Positions 1-7,867 of a DNA stretch of 64,000 nucleotides are shown here, one piece after another (the stretch's first letter is position 1; every line of letters starts with the position of its first letter). The notes below the pieces were generated by a model. That model made no database searches. It was given only the letters and a program-made list of their open reading frames with translations, and was not told where the DNA came from. The translations under genes were made by a program, and so were the position numbers. This DNA comes from a virus. The DNA is taken from IMG/VR virus record IMGVR_UViG_3300031566_000025, positions 1 to 64,000 of that record. One strand, 5' to 3'.

Positions 1-1
1 T

Positions 2-520
2 ATAAACCCTCAAGGTGCAAAAATATTATGGTGTGATGGAAATCACGAAAATCATTGGAAACTAAAGAAAAGAGAAAAAGATGAAATAGTTCCAGATGTT
101 ATTTATATGCCAAGGGGGAGCACTTATACAATAGAAGATGGTCGAGTAATTATGTTTATGGGCGGGGCAGATTCAATTGACAAACACCAAAGAAGAATTG
201 GAGAAACTTGGTTTCCAGATGAAATAATTACTCAAAAAGATTTATATAACTTACCAGATATTAAGATTGATATTTTTATTACACATACCTGTCCCATGGA
301 ATTAGTCTTTGAAATGCTTAAATACAATTCAGAAAAATTCGACGATCCATCTCCAAAGGCATTAAGTGAATTGTGGAAAATATACAGACCAGACTTATGG
401 TTCTATGGGCACTGGCATGTCTACAAAGAACTTGATATGTTTGGGACAAAATGCTATGGTCTTGGAAGCTGTTCCTGGTCAGATCAAACATGGTGGACGT
501 GGTTGCCAGAAAGGAGGTGA
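2..520 (+). CDS. Metallophosphoesterase (5' end outside window)
   Basis: Calcineurin-like phosphoesterase, cut by the left window edge; the frame is open from base 2. Visible motifs are GNHE near the left edge (metal-binding GNHE block), ITHTCP in the middle and YGHWH towards the C-terminus (final GHxH metal-ligand block). About 172 residues remain, so most of the catalytic fold is present. The substrate cannot be told; phage members may act on phosphoesters of nucleic acids or nucleotides. Just downstream, a strong SD (AAAGGAGG) precedes an ATG that is followed at once by TAA. Confidence 0.8.
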   Translation: MNPQGAKILWCDGNHENHWKLKKREKDEIVPDVIYMPRGSTYTIEDGRVIMFMGGADSIDKHQRRIGETWFPDEIITQKDLYNLPDIKIDIFITHTCPMELVFEMLKYNSEKFDDPSPKALSELWKIYRPDLWFYGHWHVYKELDMFGTKCYGLGSCSWSDQTWWTWLPERR

Positions 521-570
521 AATGTAAATTCATTTAAATCTTTTGTAATATTTTAAAAAAGGAGGGAATC

Positions 571-819
571 GTGTTATTTAATCTTACGGCACAGATCTTT
601 ATTATTCTTTTTACTTGCCCAGCAATTTGGTTAATTGTCAAATATGACGGATGGAGAGAATCAATCGGGGTTGCATTGGGTGTATTAGCTACCCCATTTA
701 TAATTTACAATGCCATTCATCACGGTCAATGGGGACTTCTTATTCCCTGCATTGTATTTATCGTGGCAACATTTCCAATTCTTTTAAAAGCTATTGAAAA
801 TAAAATCCGAAAGAATTGA
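571..819 (+). CDS. Small membrane protein
   Basis: 82-residue protein starting with GTG, 6 bases after a strong SD (GGAGGG). Two or three hydrophobic segments (roughly residues 3-23, 30-48, 52-72) and a basic C-terminus (ENKIRKN) suggest an inner-membrane protein with its tail in the cytoplasm. No family recognised. It sits between the phosphoesterase and another predicted membrane protein. Confidence 0.6.
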   Translation: MLFNLTAQIFIILFTCPAIWLIVKYDGWRESIGVALGVLATPFIIYNAIHHGQWGLLIPCIVFIVATFPILLKAIENKIRKN

Positions 820-958
820 CCATGAAAAATTTCTTATTATATGCTGCTAGGATGTGCATAAAGGATATACCTACTGTTTTGAGATTAGACTATATCATAA
901 TGAATATATAAAAGTCAAGTAAAAAATGAAGGTCTGGTAAAATTTCCATAAGGGTGAA

Positions 959-1217
959 ATGTATAATAATTACGACAGGGGGGAAATTATAAGATGGGAA
1001 CATGGTGGCAAAGACCCCACACCAGACCAGATTATATCAATGTATATAAAAGGATATATACCAAGGCATGAGATATATCTCTTAGTTATACAAAAGTATA
1101 TAAAAACATGTAGGAATCGCAATAATTGTCATTCCATTTATTGTAATCATAGTAATAGCAATTAATTTTATCCTCACTAAAAAGAGAAATAAATCTCAAA
1201 AGGAGAAACATCAATGA
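959..1217 (+). CDS. Small single-TM protein, apparently frameshifted
   Basis: The uninterrupted frame runs from 959 to 1165 and ends in an unconvincing Asn/Cys/His-rich tail. From about 1118 another frame reads VGIAIIVIPFIVIIVIAINF, a clear transmembrane helix, then a basic tail, and stops at 1217, where TGA overlaps the ATG of the next gene. Removing one A from the AAAAA run near 1110 joins the two into an ~85-residue protein with a soluble N-terminus (DPTPDQI) and one C-terminal membrane helix. It could be a sequencing indel, a true mutation or programmed frameshifting; the ATGA junction supports a once-intact gene. Confidence 0.45.
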
Positions 1218-2071
1218 AAAGAGTAAGTGTCCTAATTGTAGGAATTATATTTGTAATATCATTCACCGCCATGACATTTGCAGCAGACAAACCAATTATA
1301 AAGATGGGAACTGGAGGAGCAAAAGGTATTTATAATACTGTGGCAGGACCGGCAATCGCCCAACAGGTTAGAGATGAAATGACAATAGAATTTGTCCCTG
1401 GTGGTTCAGCTGTTAATATCAAAAGACTGAAGGCAGGAGAAATTCAACTTGCGATCATACAGGGGGATGCTCTACCTGATTCAGATGTTCCGCTCGCTGT
1501 TATCGGATATCTGCACCCAGAATATATGCATTTCATTGTTCGTCAAGGTGGAAAAATTAATGAATTTTCTGATCTAAATGAAAAAAATATAATTGCTGTT
1601 GGTTCCACCCAAGGTGGATCTATGATAACCTGGGATAAAATTAGATCGATTAGCAAGAAATATGCCAAGGTTCAAACTGATACAACAAGCGGTGCAAGAG
1701 CATTAGCTAAATTGGAAGGTGGACAGATTGATGGTGTATTTTATGTAACAGGGTTGAAAAGTAAATATATTATGGAAGCAAACCTCAAACCCGAGATATT
1801 TGAACTTGTTGAAGTTGATGCAAATGGATTCAAAGAATTCAAATATGCTGGAAAACCAATATATGAAGAGAAAAAGATAGATTCAAAAACTTATCCTGGT
1901 CTAATTCAAGGAGCATTAAACTGGTCTCAAACAGTTTGGAGAGTTCGAGCAGTATTAGTCTGCACAGATGAATGGGCAAATGACCATGATGATTTATTTG
2001 AAGTGTTATATTCCGGGTCAGCTAGAGCTTTACCCACAATTTTATCAAAAACAGGTTCTTCATTGGACTAG
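1214..2071 (+). CDS. TAXI/TRAP-type periplasmic substrate-binding protein
   Basis: 285 residues with a clear Sec signal peptide (basic MKR, hydrophobic core to about residue 20, AMTFA cleavage site). The mature start, KMGTGGAKGIYNTVAGPAIA, and the following PGGSAVNIKRLKAGEIQLAI fit the TAXI family of solute-binding proteins, which feed small carboxylates to TRAP transporters and have a MGTGG..G.Y start and a 'G..Q.a..q.D' block. No transporter subunits are nearby, so it may work with a host permease or simply bind a ligand in the periplasm. It ends in TAG. Such a protein is unexpected in a phage. Confidence 0.7.
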   Translation: MKRVSVLIVGIIFVISFTAMTFAADKPIIKMGTGGAKGIYNTVAGPAIAQQVRDEMTIEFVPGGSAVNIKRLKAGEIQLAIIQGDALPDSDVPLAVIGYLHPEYMHFIVRQGGKINEFSDLNEKNIIAVGSTQGGSMITWDKIRSISKKYAKVQTDTTSGARALAKLEGGQIDGVFYVTGLKSKYIMEANLKPEIFELVEVDANGFKEFKYAGKPIYEEKKIDSKTYPGLIQGALNWSQTVWRVRAVLVCTDEWANDHDDLFEVLYSGSARALPTILSKTGSSLD

Positions 2072-2085
2072 GGAGGTCATCTAAA

Positions 2086-2364
2086 ATGGGATTAGCAAGA
2101 TGGAAAAGAAAATTTGATAAGGCAAAAAAAGCAACAGTTGAGGGCGTTTCTGGAGCAGTCAGGAAAGCGTCGAGTATGCTTGACACCACCATAACATTCG
2201 AATCTGCTCAACAAGAACTTGCAGAAGATCTTGAAAAAGGATTGGGAATCTTTGATGAAATCGGATTGCCTCAGGATGTTGGAGATGCTATCCAGGAAGA
2301 CATTGCAGATTATGCAATGCAAAAATTAAAGGATAACTTTCCTAAACAAGAAACTAAAGTCTAA
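2086..2364 (+). CDS. Hypothetical protein (92 aa)
   Basis: Starts 15 bases after the TAXI-like gene, with SD GGGAGGT. A basic N-terminal half (RWKRKFDKAKKA) is followed by an acidic helical second half (AQQELAEDLEKGLGIFDEIG). No signal peptide or membrane segment. Tight spacing puts it in the same transcription unit as its neighbours. Function unknown. Confidence 0.55.
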   Translation: MGLARWKRKFDKAKKATVEGVSGAVRKASSMLDTTITFESAQQELAEDLEKGLGIFDEIGLPQDVGDAIQEDIADYAMQKLKDNFPKQETKV

Positions 2365-2378
2365 ACTCAAACCGATAA

Positions 2379-2401
2379 GGGGCGTCTACTCAAGGCGCCC
2401 C
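2379..2401 (+). promoter_or_regulatory. GC-rich intergenic hairpin
   Basis: GGGGCGTCT pairs with AGGCGCCCC (one G-U) around an ACTCA loop, in the 54-base gap before the next gene. No U-run follows, so it is more likely an mRNA stability, processing or translational element than an intrinsic terminator. It stands out strongly from the AT-rich surroundings. Confidence 0.55.
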
Positions 2402-2418
2402 AAAGGAATAATAAATTG

Positions 2419-2742
2419 ATGGAAGAAATGCCAGACGTAACAAAATTCAAAGAATTAGATAATATTAAAATGGAAGAAATTGATGATCAAATTAAAATTC
2501 GTCAATTTCTTTTCAACGATATGGTTGGTAACCTCTATCCAAGTATTTTAAAAGGAGAAATTTCAAAACTAAAAATAATGAAAAGATATCCTGTAGATAC
2601 TAAAGTGGAGGGAGGATTTCTTTACTACAAAGATGGGAAAGAATGGAAAATGGCAGGTCGTGAAGATCATCCATTAACCCAAAAATTCTTTAAGGAAGTA
2701 AAGCAAAGAATACATAACAAAAAACTAAAAGGTAGAATGTGA
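2419..2742 (+). CDS. Hypothetical protein (107 aa)
   Basis: ATG at 2419 is preferred over the adjacent in-frame TTG at 2416 because SD AAAGGA lies 11 bases upstream. Charged, lysine-rich protein with no membrane segment (contains DGKEWKMAGREDHP). Its stop overlaps the GTG start of the RNase H gene, implying translational coupling. No family recognised. Confidence 0.5.
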   Translation: MEEMPDVTKFKELDNIKMEEIDDQIKIRQFLFNDMVGNLYPSILKGEISKLKIMKRYPVDTKVEGGFLYYKDGKEWKMAGREDHPLTQKFFKEVKQRIHNKKLKGRM

Positions 2743-3269
2743 ATCTAACTCCTCGCAGACTCTCCAAAGATATTATCAACCACATATGGAGAAATTTAGA
2801 ATCAAATATTAATATGGATAAAGAACAATATCAAAAATGGATTGATGAAATTGAAAAAATTATCGAAGTTGCAAATAGTCAATATAAATATCTAGGATTT
2901 TTTGATGGTTCAGCTAGACCTAATCCTGGTATTATGCGTATTGGTGGTTACATTCAAGCTCCTAATAAAGTAAAAGAATATACATATTCTAGAAACATTG
3001 GACAAGGAACCAACAATATTGCAGAATATAGATCATTAATTCATATATTAGAAGAAGCTGAAAAACGCGGAATACAACGTTTTCTTGTTAGAGGTGATTC
3101 ACAACTAATTATTAAACAAGTAAACAATGAATGGAAAGTAAAAGATCCAACACTGAAAGAATTACACAGTAAGGCAGTTGAGATTATGAATAAAATACCT
3201 AGTTGTGAAATATCATGGCATGCAAGAGAAGATAATAAAGAAGCTGATAAACTAGCAAATAAAGGATAG
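2739..3269 (+). CDS. Ribonuclease H-like protein
   Basis: RNase HI-fold nuclease that would cut RNA in RNA-DNA hybrids. The family's carboxylates are visible in order: FDGSARPNPG (Asp), NNIAEYRSL (Glu), RGDSQLI (Asp) and, near the C-terminus, NKEADKLAN (Asp). The spacing fits bacterial and phage RNase HI proteins, with about 55 extra N-terminal residues. GTG 2739 has AAAGG upstream and overlaps the previous stop; an internal ATG (MDKEQYQ) is an alternative start. Likely roles are primer removal or R-loop processing. Ends in TAG. Confidence 0.85.
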   Translation: MNLTPRRLSKDIINHIWRNLESNINMDKEQYQKWIDEIEKIIEVANSQYKYLGFFDGSARPNPGIMRIGGYIQAPNKVKEYTYSRNIGQGTNNIAEYRSLIHILEEAEKRGIQRFLVRGDSQLIIKQVNNEWKVKDPTLKELHSKAVEIMNKIPSCEISWHAREDNKEADKLANKG

Positions 3270-3274
3270 ATATT

Positions 3275-3808
3275 ATGATGAATGAAATAATGCCTCAAAA
3301 ATATGAAATAAATAATACTTATCATGAATGTGTTGGATGTGGATTTTGTTGTCTTACAGCTCCATGCGAAGCATCTATAAGACTAAACCGTGGTCTAAGA
3401 CCCTGTCCTCAATTGCAATGGATTGATGAGGAAAACAAATATAGATGTGAACTTATGAGATTTGGTGGTCAACTTGGAGAATTTTATAGAAAAGAACTTC
3501 ATGCAGGAGCTGGTTGCTGTTCTAGTTTATTTAATTCATGGAGACAAGATGTAAGAAAAAGACATTCTATTCATGATAACAATTTAGAAAATTACTATAA
3601 CCCACTGGATTCTATATTTCAAATATTTTTAAAATCTTTATCAGCAAACTTTATATCTACAGATGCTATTAAGTTGACAATTCATGGAATGGAAAAGCAC
3701 TTGAGTGAAAGCGGATATTCTAATAAAGAAATACATAGCATTCAATCAAGAATTTTGGGAATGTTTGGTGACAATCAAAGTTCCTTTATGAAGGACTTTA
3801 TGGGTTAA
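3275..3808 (+). CDS. YkgJ-type cysteine-cluster protein
   Basis: N-terminal CVGCGFCC and later cysteines (APCEA, RPCPQLQW, YRCELM, GAGCC) match the YkgJ family, proposed to bind zinc or iron or carry an Fe-S cluster. The C-terminal ~90 residues are helical and not part of the usual domain. It lies between RNase H and the first vWA gene, 13 bases from the latter, so it may be expressed with the signalling block. Biochemical role unknown. Confidence 0.7.
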   Translation: MMNEIMPQKYEINNTYHECVGCGFCCLTAPCEASIRLNRGLRPCPQLQWIDEENKYRCELMRFGGQLGEFYRKELHAGAGCCSSLFNSWRQDVRKRHSIHDNNLENYYNPLDSIFQIFLKSLSANFISTDAIKLTIHGMEKHLSESGYSNKEIHSIQSRILGMFGDNQSSFMKDFMG

Positions 3809-3821
3809 GAAAGGAGAATTT

Positions 3822-4856
3822 ATGCTTCAAACGCACGTTGCATTTTGTATTGATGAAAGTGGTTCAGTCAGATCTATTATTGAACCATTAGTTAAAGCGT
3901 ATAATAAAACAGTCGAAGATATTAGAGATGCTGTTTTAGCTGAGGGGCAACAAGCAACCATGACCGCCCTTACATTTGGGGATATCAATGTTCAGCATAG
4001 AGTTTTATATGTTGGACAACAAGTTCAAACAGTGACCCCATTAGACCACACAGCTCTTAATCCCACTGGAATGACTCCATTATTTGATTCTGTATATCGA
4101 GCTATTAAAAAATTAGAAGAGTTGGATGATGGAAATGAAAAGACATCCCTTATTATAAATGTTGTCACTGATGGACAAGAAAATGCATCTAAAAATCCTG
4201 GAGTTCATGTAACATTAGATCTAATAGAAGAAAAAACTGCTCTTGATAGATGGACATTTGTATTTCTGGTTCCAAATGGACAATCACGTAACTTCTGTAG
4301 TAGATACAGAATTCCACCAGGAAATGTTCAGGAATGGGATGAAAAAACTGCAAAAGGAACAGAGCAGGCATTTGCTATAAGTTCTGTTGCTTACGCTGGA
4401 TATTTTAAAGAAAGATCTCGTGGTATTAGGTCTACCAAATCATTCTATTCAGATGTTAGTGATTTAACTGTAACCAAAGCAAGATCTGAATTATCAGAAA
4501 TTACCAACCAGGTTAAATTTATTAAACCATTGAAGGACTGTAACATTCGTGAATGTATAGAAAGAGCAGGAGAAGAATTTATCAAAGGTTCTGGATTCTA
4601 TCATTTAATCAAAACAGAGAAAAGAGTCCAATCATATAAATTAGTCGCTCTCAGGGTAAAGAGTTCTGGCAAGGTCTACTGTGGTCAAAAAGCTAGAGAA
4701 ATGCTTGGAATTGGTGGACTATCTGATACTGTTCGTTTAGTTCCTGGGGATCATGGCAAATTTGATGTCTTCATTCAATCAACAAGTTATAATAGAAAAA
4801 TACCAGCAAATACAGAAGTTCTTTATTGGCCAAAAGTAGGAAGTCAAAAGAAGTAA
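3822..4856 (+). CDS. von Willebrand factor A domain protein (vWA 1)
   Basis: N-terminal vWA domain (about residues 1-190) with a complete MIDAS metal site: DESGS at 11-15, the threonine in NPTGMTPLFD, and VTDGQEN. A second region (about 200-344) has no recognised family; it includes CGQKAREMLGIGGL. SD AAAGGAG precedes ATG 3822. vWA proteins usually act as metal-dependent protein-binding scaffolds. The neighbouring second vWA, PP2C and kinase genes suggest a place in a TerY-P-like phospho-signalling module. Confidence 0.8.
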   Translation: MLQTHVAFCIDESGSVRSIIEPLVKAYNKTVEDIRDAVLAEGQQATMTALTFGDINVQHRVLYVGQQVQTVTPLDHTALNPTGMTPLFDSVYRAIKKLEELDDGNEKTSLIINVVTDGQENASKNPGVHVTLDLIEEKTALDRWTFVFLVPNGQSRNFCSRYRIPPGNVQEWDEKTAKGTEQAFAISSVAYAGYFKERSRGIRSTKSFYSDVSDLTVTKARSELSEITNQVKFIKPLKDCNIRECIERAGEEFIKGSGFYHLIKTEKRVQSYKLVALRVKSSGKVYCGQKAREMLGIGGLSDTVRLVPGDHGKFDVFIQSTSYNRKIPANTEVLYWPKVGSQKK

Positions 4857-4884
4857 TTAATCACAAACTAATGAAGGAGGAAAA

Positions 4885-5802
4885 ATGAAAAAGAAGAAAC
4901 TAAGGGCACATCTATTGGTAATTGATCCACAAAACGATTTTTGTTGGCCAGGCATCGATCTAACAAAAATTTCAAAACAAGAACGTGAAACTTTACAAAA
5001 ATATGTTCCCGCAGAAGTTCTTGCAAAAGGAGCTCTATTTGTTGATGGAGCTGACAAGGACATGGAAAGATTAGCTGGATTTGTCAATCAATTCAAGGAC
5101 CAACTTGATGATATCCATGCAACAGTGGATTCTCATCATTATGTGGATATTGCCCATCCCATTTTCTGGGTAAACTCAAATGGTCAGCATCCTAATTCAT
5201 TTACTATTATTTCAGCTGAAGATGTTAGAAATGGAGTTTGGTTGACAACCAATCCGCAACACCAGAAGAGATGTTTAAATTATGTAAATCAACTGGAATC
5301 AAATGGTCGATATCCCCTTTGTATATGGCCACCACATTGTCGAATTGCAACATGGGGTTATTCTGTACATCCAACTCTTGCAGAAGAATTTCTCAATTGG
5401 GAAAAAGATTTTGCAATGGTCAACTATGTAACCAAAGGTTCAAATTTCTGGACAGAACATTATTCAGCAGTTCAGGCAGATGTTCCAGATCCAGAAGATA
5501 TGGGAACTCAATTGAATCTAAATGAAGGAGGTTTAATTTATACTCTTGCTGATAAGGCAGATATAATTCTCCTTGCCGGTGAAGCTAGATCACATTGTCT
5601 AGCAAATACAGTTCGAGATATTGCTGCAAACTTTGATAAAGGCAGTGTTGAAAAACTGTATCTCTTAGAAGACTGCACCTCAGATGTTATGGGATTCGAA
5701 TCCATGGGAGAGTCGTTTGTCAAGGATATGACAGCAATGGGAATGAAACTAACCAGCACCAAGAAATTCACAGAAGATCAATTCTATGAGAAAGGAGTCT
5801 AA
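4885..5802 (+). CDS. Isochorismatase-fold hydrolase, nicotinamidase-like
   Basis: 305 residues. LVIDPQNDFC carries the catalytic Asp, VTKGSNFWTEHYSA the catalytic Lys, and AGEARSHCLANTVRDI the nucleophilic Cys of the family. DSHHYVDIAHPIFW resembles the metal-binding Asp/His set of nicotinamidases. It is longer than PncA (about 210 aa). If active on nicotinamide it would make nicotinic acid for NAD salvage; another amide substrate is possible. It sits between two vWA genes, 28 bases after the first and 3 before the second. Confidence 0.75.
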   Translation: MKKKKLRAHLLVIDPQNDFCWPGIDLTKISKQERETLQKYVPAEVLAKGALFVDGADKDMERLAGFVNQFKDQLDDIHATVDSHHYVDIAHPIFWVNSNGQHPNSFTIISAEDVRNGVWLTTNPQHQKRCLNYVNQLESNGRYPLCIWPPHCRIATWGYSVHPTLAEEFLNWEKDFAMVNYVTKGSNFWTEHYSAVQADVPDPEDMGTQLNLNEGGLIYTLADKADIILLAGEARSHCLANTVRDIAANFDKGSVEKLYLLEDCTSDVMGFESMGESFVKDMTAMGMKLTSTKKFTEDQFYEKGV

Positions 5803-5805
5803 TCT

Positions 5806-6564
5806 ATGCCAAGACTGATGGCAACACAAGATGATCAAATTATTAGTATTCCGGGACCAGGCAATTTTCAATTCTCTGCAATAAAGATTGAAAATCTAGG
5901 TGCATCGGAATACACATTAGTTACAATTGTTTGTGACATTTCAGGAAGTGTTAATGCATTTGCAGTCCCTCTCCTAAACTGTATCAAATCAATTGTAGAA
6001 GCTTGTCAGAAAAGTCCTCGATCAGAAAATCTCCTAGTTCGTCTAGTCGTATTTAATTATACAGTTATTGAGATTCATGGTTTCAAAGATCTAAAAACAA
6101 TTGATGTTAATGATTATAAACCTCTAGTTCCAGATGGTATGACAGTTCTATATGATGGAACATATGATGCCGTTGGTGCAACTATTGAATTTTCAAGTGT
6201 TCTCAAGAAAAATGATTATGACGATGTAAATGGCGCAGTTTATATTATCACCGATGGAATGGATAACAGATCAAAAATTCGTCCTAAAGAAATTGCTGAT
6301 AAAATAGCAATTGCCAAAAAAGGTGAGCAAATTATATCATTGATAACTATTCTTGTTGCTCTCAATGATCCAAGTTCTCCAGATCCAGAAGTCACTAAAT
6401 ACTTATCAAAGTTTCAAGCAGAAGCTAATATAGATCAATTCATTGATATTGGCGATGCAACTCCACAGAAACTGGCAAAACTAGCAAACTTTGTATCACA
6501 GAGTATTAGTAGTCAATCTCAAGCACTGCAGTCAGGTGTCCCAAGTCAACAATTAGCATTCTAA
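5806..6564 (+). CDS. von Willebrand factor A domain protein (vWA 2, YegL/TerY-like)
   Basis: Single-domain vWA protein with MIDAS residues DISGS (Asp44), the threonine in DGMTVLYDG and ITDGMDN. Size and layout resemble the TerY/YegL class that occurs with a PP2C phosphatase and a kinase. SD AAAGGAG lies within the end of the preceding gene. No signal peptide, so cytoplasmic. Probably a scaffold or phosphorylation target of the kinase/phosphatase pair encoded 1.3-2.1 kb downstream (inference). Confidence 0.8.
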   Translation: MPRLMATQDDQIISIPGPGNFQFSAIKIENLGASEYTLVTIVCDISGSVNAFAVPLLNCIKSIVEACQKSPRSENLLVRLVVFNYTVIEIHGFKDLKTIDVNDYKPLVPDGMTVLYDGTYDAVGATIEFSSVLKKNDYDDVNGAVYIITDGMDNRSKIRPKEIADKIAIAKKGEQIISLITILVALNDPSSPDPEVTKYLSKFQAEANIDQFIDIGDATPQKLAKLANFVSQSISSQSQALQSGVPSQQLAF

Positions 6565-6575
6565 AGGAGATAAAC

Positions 6576-6617
6576 ATGACCAACAAATTAAAGGTGCTTC
6601 GTTATGACAGAAGCTAA
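6576..6617 (+). CDS. Possible 13-codon leader ORF
   Basis: AAAGGAG followed by an ATG opens a 13-residue frame (MTNKLKVLRYDRS) whose end overlaps the start of the 372-aa gene at 6604. The best SD in this gap belongs to this mini-frame, not to 6604. It could couple translation of the larger gene, or be the true 5' end of that gene after an indel. Confidence 0.3.
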   Translation: MTNKLKVLRYDRS

Positions 6618-7722
6618 GTATGTTTCAAAAACTCTGAAACAACTATTAGATTATCCTGTTGTAAAAGATATTCTGAACTATAATTCAAATATTTCCAACA
6701 GCGTTACAGAAGTTAGTGATTACTGGGGTTATGATCTTATGAACAGGAAACCCAGTGCACCATATACACAATATGGTATTTTTAAGGCAACAGATCTTGA
6801 TCTAGCTTGTTTCCTATATACACTAGCTGGACGTGGTTCTGTTATTAATATACCAGTATATAAAGCTTTAAGACAGTCTAAAATGAAAGAAGGAGAAGTA
6901 GTCACATCGAAATATAATCGTAATGGGAAATTAGTCAATGTGGCAGGTAATAAAGACTTCTTCATATTCTCCATATCAGTCATTGATCAAAATGTTGTTA
7001 GTGCAGACAAAGTTGGTGAGTTTCGAAACTTTGCACTGACAGATTTTCATGGAGATTTCTATAAAGGATGGAAAGAAATACAGTTCGTCCCAACTCTTAA
7101 TGAAAATAAATTCATTACAGAGAATTCATTATGGACGGGCAATAAAATATATTTCAAAAATTTTATCCATCCGAATCGTTGGACCAGCTTCTTTGGTTAT
7201 CATTATGTGATTACCAAGCTACTTATAAGCAGATTAGAAGCAGAGTCCTCACATTATTACACTCAAATGAAAAAAATATTAGAATCCGGAGTGACATACC
7301 CTCAAGACAGAGGTCCTAAGTCCTATATTACTGAGGCAGTCGGGGAAAAGAAATCTATGAAATTTCCTTCTTTTCAGGTAGATGTTTATATTCCTGATGT
7401 AGAGTTTGTTGGATCTTTCCCGGTGATGAAAAATACACAGGAAGATCTCCTAGATGCATACGACCATCGTAAGAAATTATTATATGGAACAATTCCTAGA
7501 TTACGATTTATGACCAGAGCAACCGAGTATGCACATTATATCGCACAAAATCGGTTTCCAGCTTGGATTAAAAATGCGGAGTGGGAAAGTGGATTTGTTA
7601 TCCCTGGAAAAAGAACAAAATGGGATCGATTAAAACTCTTTCAGACAAAACCTGGAGAAATGGCAGTCTCACTACTCAAAAGAACATATGATAAGTCGAC
7701 CCAAGTCGATATAAATTATTAA
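6604..7722 (+). CDS. Unknown 372-aa protein inside the vWA/PP2C/kinase cluster
   Basis: No family recognised. Soluble, mixed alpha/beta composition with many aromatics (WTSFFGYHYVITKLL, FPAWIKNAEWESGF) and no cysteine motif, signal or membrane segment. It lies between vWA 2 and the PP2C gene in the same orientation, so it is the best candidate for a dedicated effector or substrate of the module. AAAGGTG upstream of ATG 6604 is a moderate SD. Confidence 0.7.
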   Translation: MTEAKYVSKTLKQLLDYPVVKDILNYNSNISNSVTEVSDYWGYDLMNRKPSAPYTQYGIFKATDLDLACFLYTLAGRGSVINIPVYKALRQSKMKEGEVVTSKYNRNGKLVNVAGNKDFFIFSISVIDQNVVSADKVGEFRNFALTDFHGDFYKGWKEIQFVPTLNENKFITENSLWTGNKIYFKNFIHPNRWTSFFGYHYVITKLLISRLEAESSHYYTQMKKILESGVTYPQDRGPKSYITEAVGEKKSMKFPSFQVDVYIPDVEFVGSFPVMKNTQEDLLDAYDHRKKLLYGTIPRLRFMTRATEYAHYIAQNRFPAWIKNAEWESGFVIPGKRTKWDRLKLFQTKPGEMAVSLLKRTYDKSTQVDINY

Positions 7723-7728
7723 CAATTT

Positions 7729-7846
7729 GGGAAGAGCAAGAAAGAAAATCAAAAATAATAAATCTTTTCTCTTGACTCTTCCCTTGGGGAGGGAATAACG
7801 AGCGGTTACTTCTTTGCCGGGGTTGCCGTTCAACGTTCCCTCCCCA
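7729..7846 (+). promoter_or_regulatory. Two consecutive stem-loops upstream of the PP2C gene
   Basis: Hairpin A: GGGAAGAG (7729) pairs with CTCTTCCC (7776), extended by CAAGA/TCTTG. Hairpin B: TGGGGAGGGAA (7785) pairs exactly with TTCCCTCCCCA (7836) around a ~40-base loop that contains CGG/CCG pairing. Neither is followed by a U-run. The PP2C start is 21 bases after hairpin B. They may control expression of the phosphatase/kinase pair or be a processed small RNA. Confidence 0.5.
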
Positions 7847-7867
7847 TAACAATTACTGGAGAAAATA

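Noticed and set aside
822-911. 29-codon frame (MKNFLLYAARM...) after the small membrane protein
   Set aside because: No SD and no recognisable feature; may be a remnant. Nothing else is seen in 820-958.
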